Origin: Burkholderia pyrrocinia
GTDB lineage: Bacteria; Pseudomonadota; Gammaproteobacteria; Burkholderiales; Burkholderiaceae
Assembly: GCF_018417535.1 (NCBI RefSeq)
Contig: NZ_CP070977.1
Span: forward strand, 2,542,001-2,606,000
Direction of reading: 5' to 3'
DNA length: 64,000 nt
The notes below the pieces were generated by a model, which was not told the origin of the DNA, searched no databases, and worked only from the letters and a program-made list of their open reading frames with translations. The position numbers and the translations under genes are program-made. Positions 63,785 through 64,000 of this stretch are shown piece by piece (position 1 is the first letter of the stretch; every line of letters starts with the position of its first letter).

Positions 63785-64000
63785 GCCGACCGCCGCGCCC
63801 GCTCTTCGCGCATCTTCGCCGATTCCTCTGGCAACTCATCCGATTTCACGCGTACCGCCCCCTACCCGCGTCAATGCGCGTTGCATCTCACCGATTATCA
63901 ACAAACGAGAGTCAATCAAATTCCAGGGCGCGGATTTATCAATGCGCGGTGCACGCCTATAGTCACAGGCAAACCCTTTTGCAGGCCACCACCATGAACC
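63785..64000. other. End intergenic region with a direct repeat
   Basis: No complete gene. TCAATGCGCGTTGCA (63871-63885) recurs with one change as TCAATGCGCGGTGCA (63939-63953), 68 bases apart. A -10-like TATAGT at 63958-63963 follows 17 bases after TTTATC, and an ATG at 63994 may start the next gene, cut off by the window end. Confidence 0.4.

Overview
The window is GC-rich chromosomal DNA that reads as a Burkholderia, most likely a Burkholderia cepacia complex species (chromosome 1). The evidence is a betaproteobacterial division and cell-wall cluster, a Gram-negative general porin of the Burkholderia type, a complete rrn operon, a phenylacetate (paa) catabolic cluster, and trpEGDC followed by ung. 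Nearly every gene is an ordinary housekeeping or metabolic gene. There is no prophage, insertion sequence or CRISPR array.

Layout. 1-11920 (minus): the dcw cluster read mraZ-rsmH-ftsL-ftsI-murE-murF-mraY-murD-ftsW-murG-murC (murC cut by the window edge). Seven junctions use the same 4-bp stop/start overlap, and a promoter plus a four-repeat MraZ operator lies upstream. 12307-18548: coq7, a porin, a long-chain acyl-CoA ligase and a molybdopterin oxidoreductase. 18961-24519 (minus): 16S, tRNA-Ile, tRNA-Ala, 23S and 5S, with promoter, boxA sites and terminator. 24815-31343: phenylacetate genes, paaF divergent from paaN-thiolase-paaG-paaI-paaK, with a palindromic operator between. 31590-33273: mltA, a tiny membrane ORF and apaG. 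33456-40772 (plus): rpe-gph, a trp leader peptide and attenuator, trpE-trpG-trpD-trpC, a CYTH protein and ung. 40882-45520 (minus): azoreductase, M61 peptidase, dsbC and a UbiH-family hydroxylase; then ychF (plus).

46957-47910 (minus) is the most unusual locus. A T4-type (GH24) lysozyme is followed by, and overlaps, a secreted LprI-like lysozyme-inhibitor gene. The lysozyme carries the full Glu-Asp-Thr catalytic triad and a recognisable C-terminus, but the two halves are in different frames. They are separated by 5.75 copies of an 8-bp tandem repeat. Gain of one unit or loss of two would restore one continuous frame, which suggests a phase-variable gene caught in the OFF state.

48190-58512: amino-acid permease, MmcQ-like protein, divergent MFS transporter and LysR regulator, a DUF3761 protein, ettA, a HAD hydrolase, an isochorismatase, Xaa-Pro aminopeptidase and a small membrane protein. 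58683-63784 (plus): an orphan response regulator lacking the phosphoacceptor Asp, then hemA-prfA-prmC-grxD-ubiX. The last 216 bases hold only a direct repeat and the possible start of another gene.
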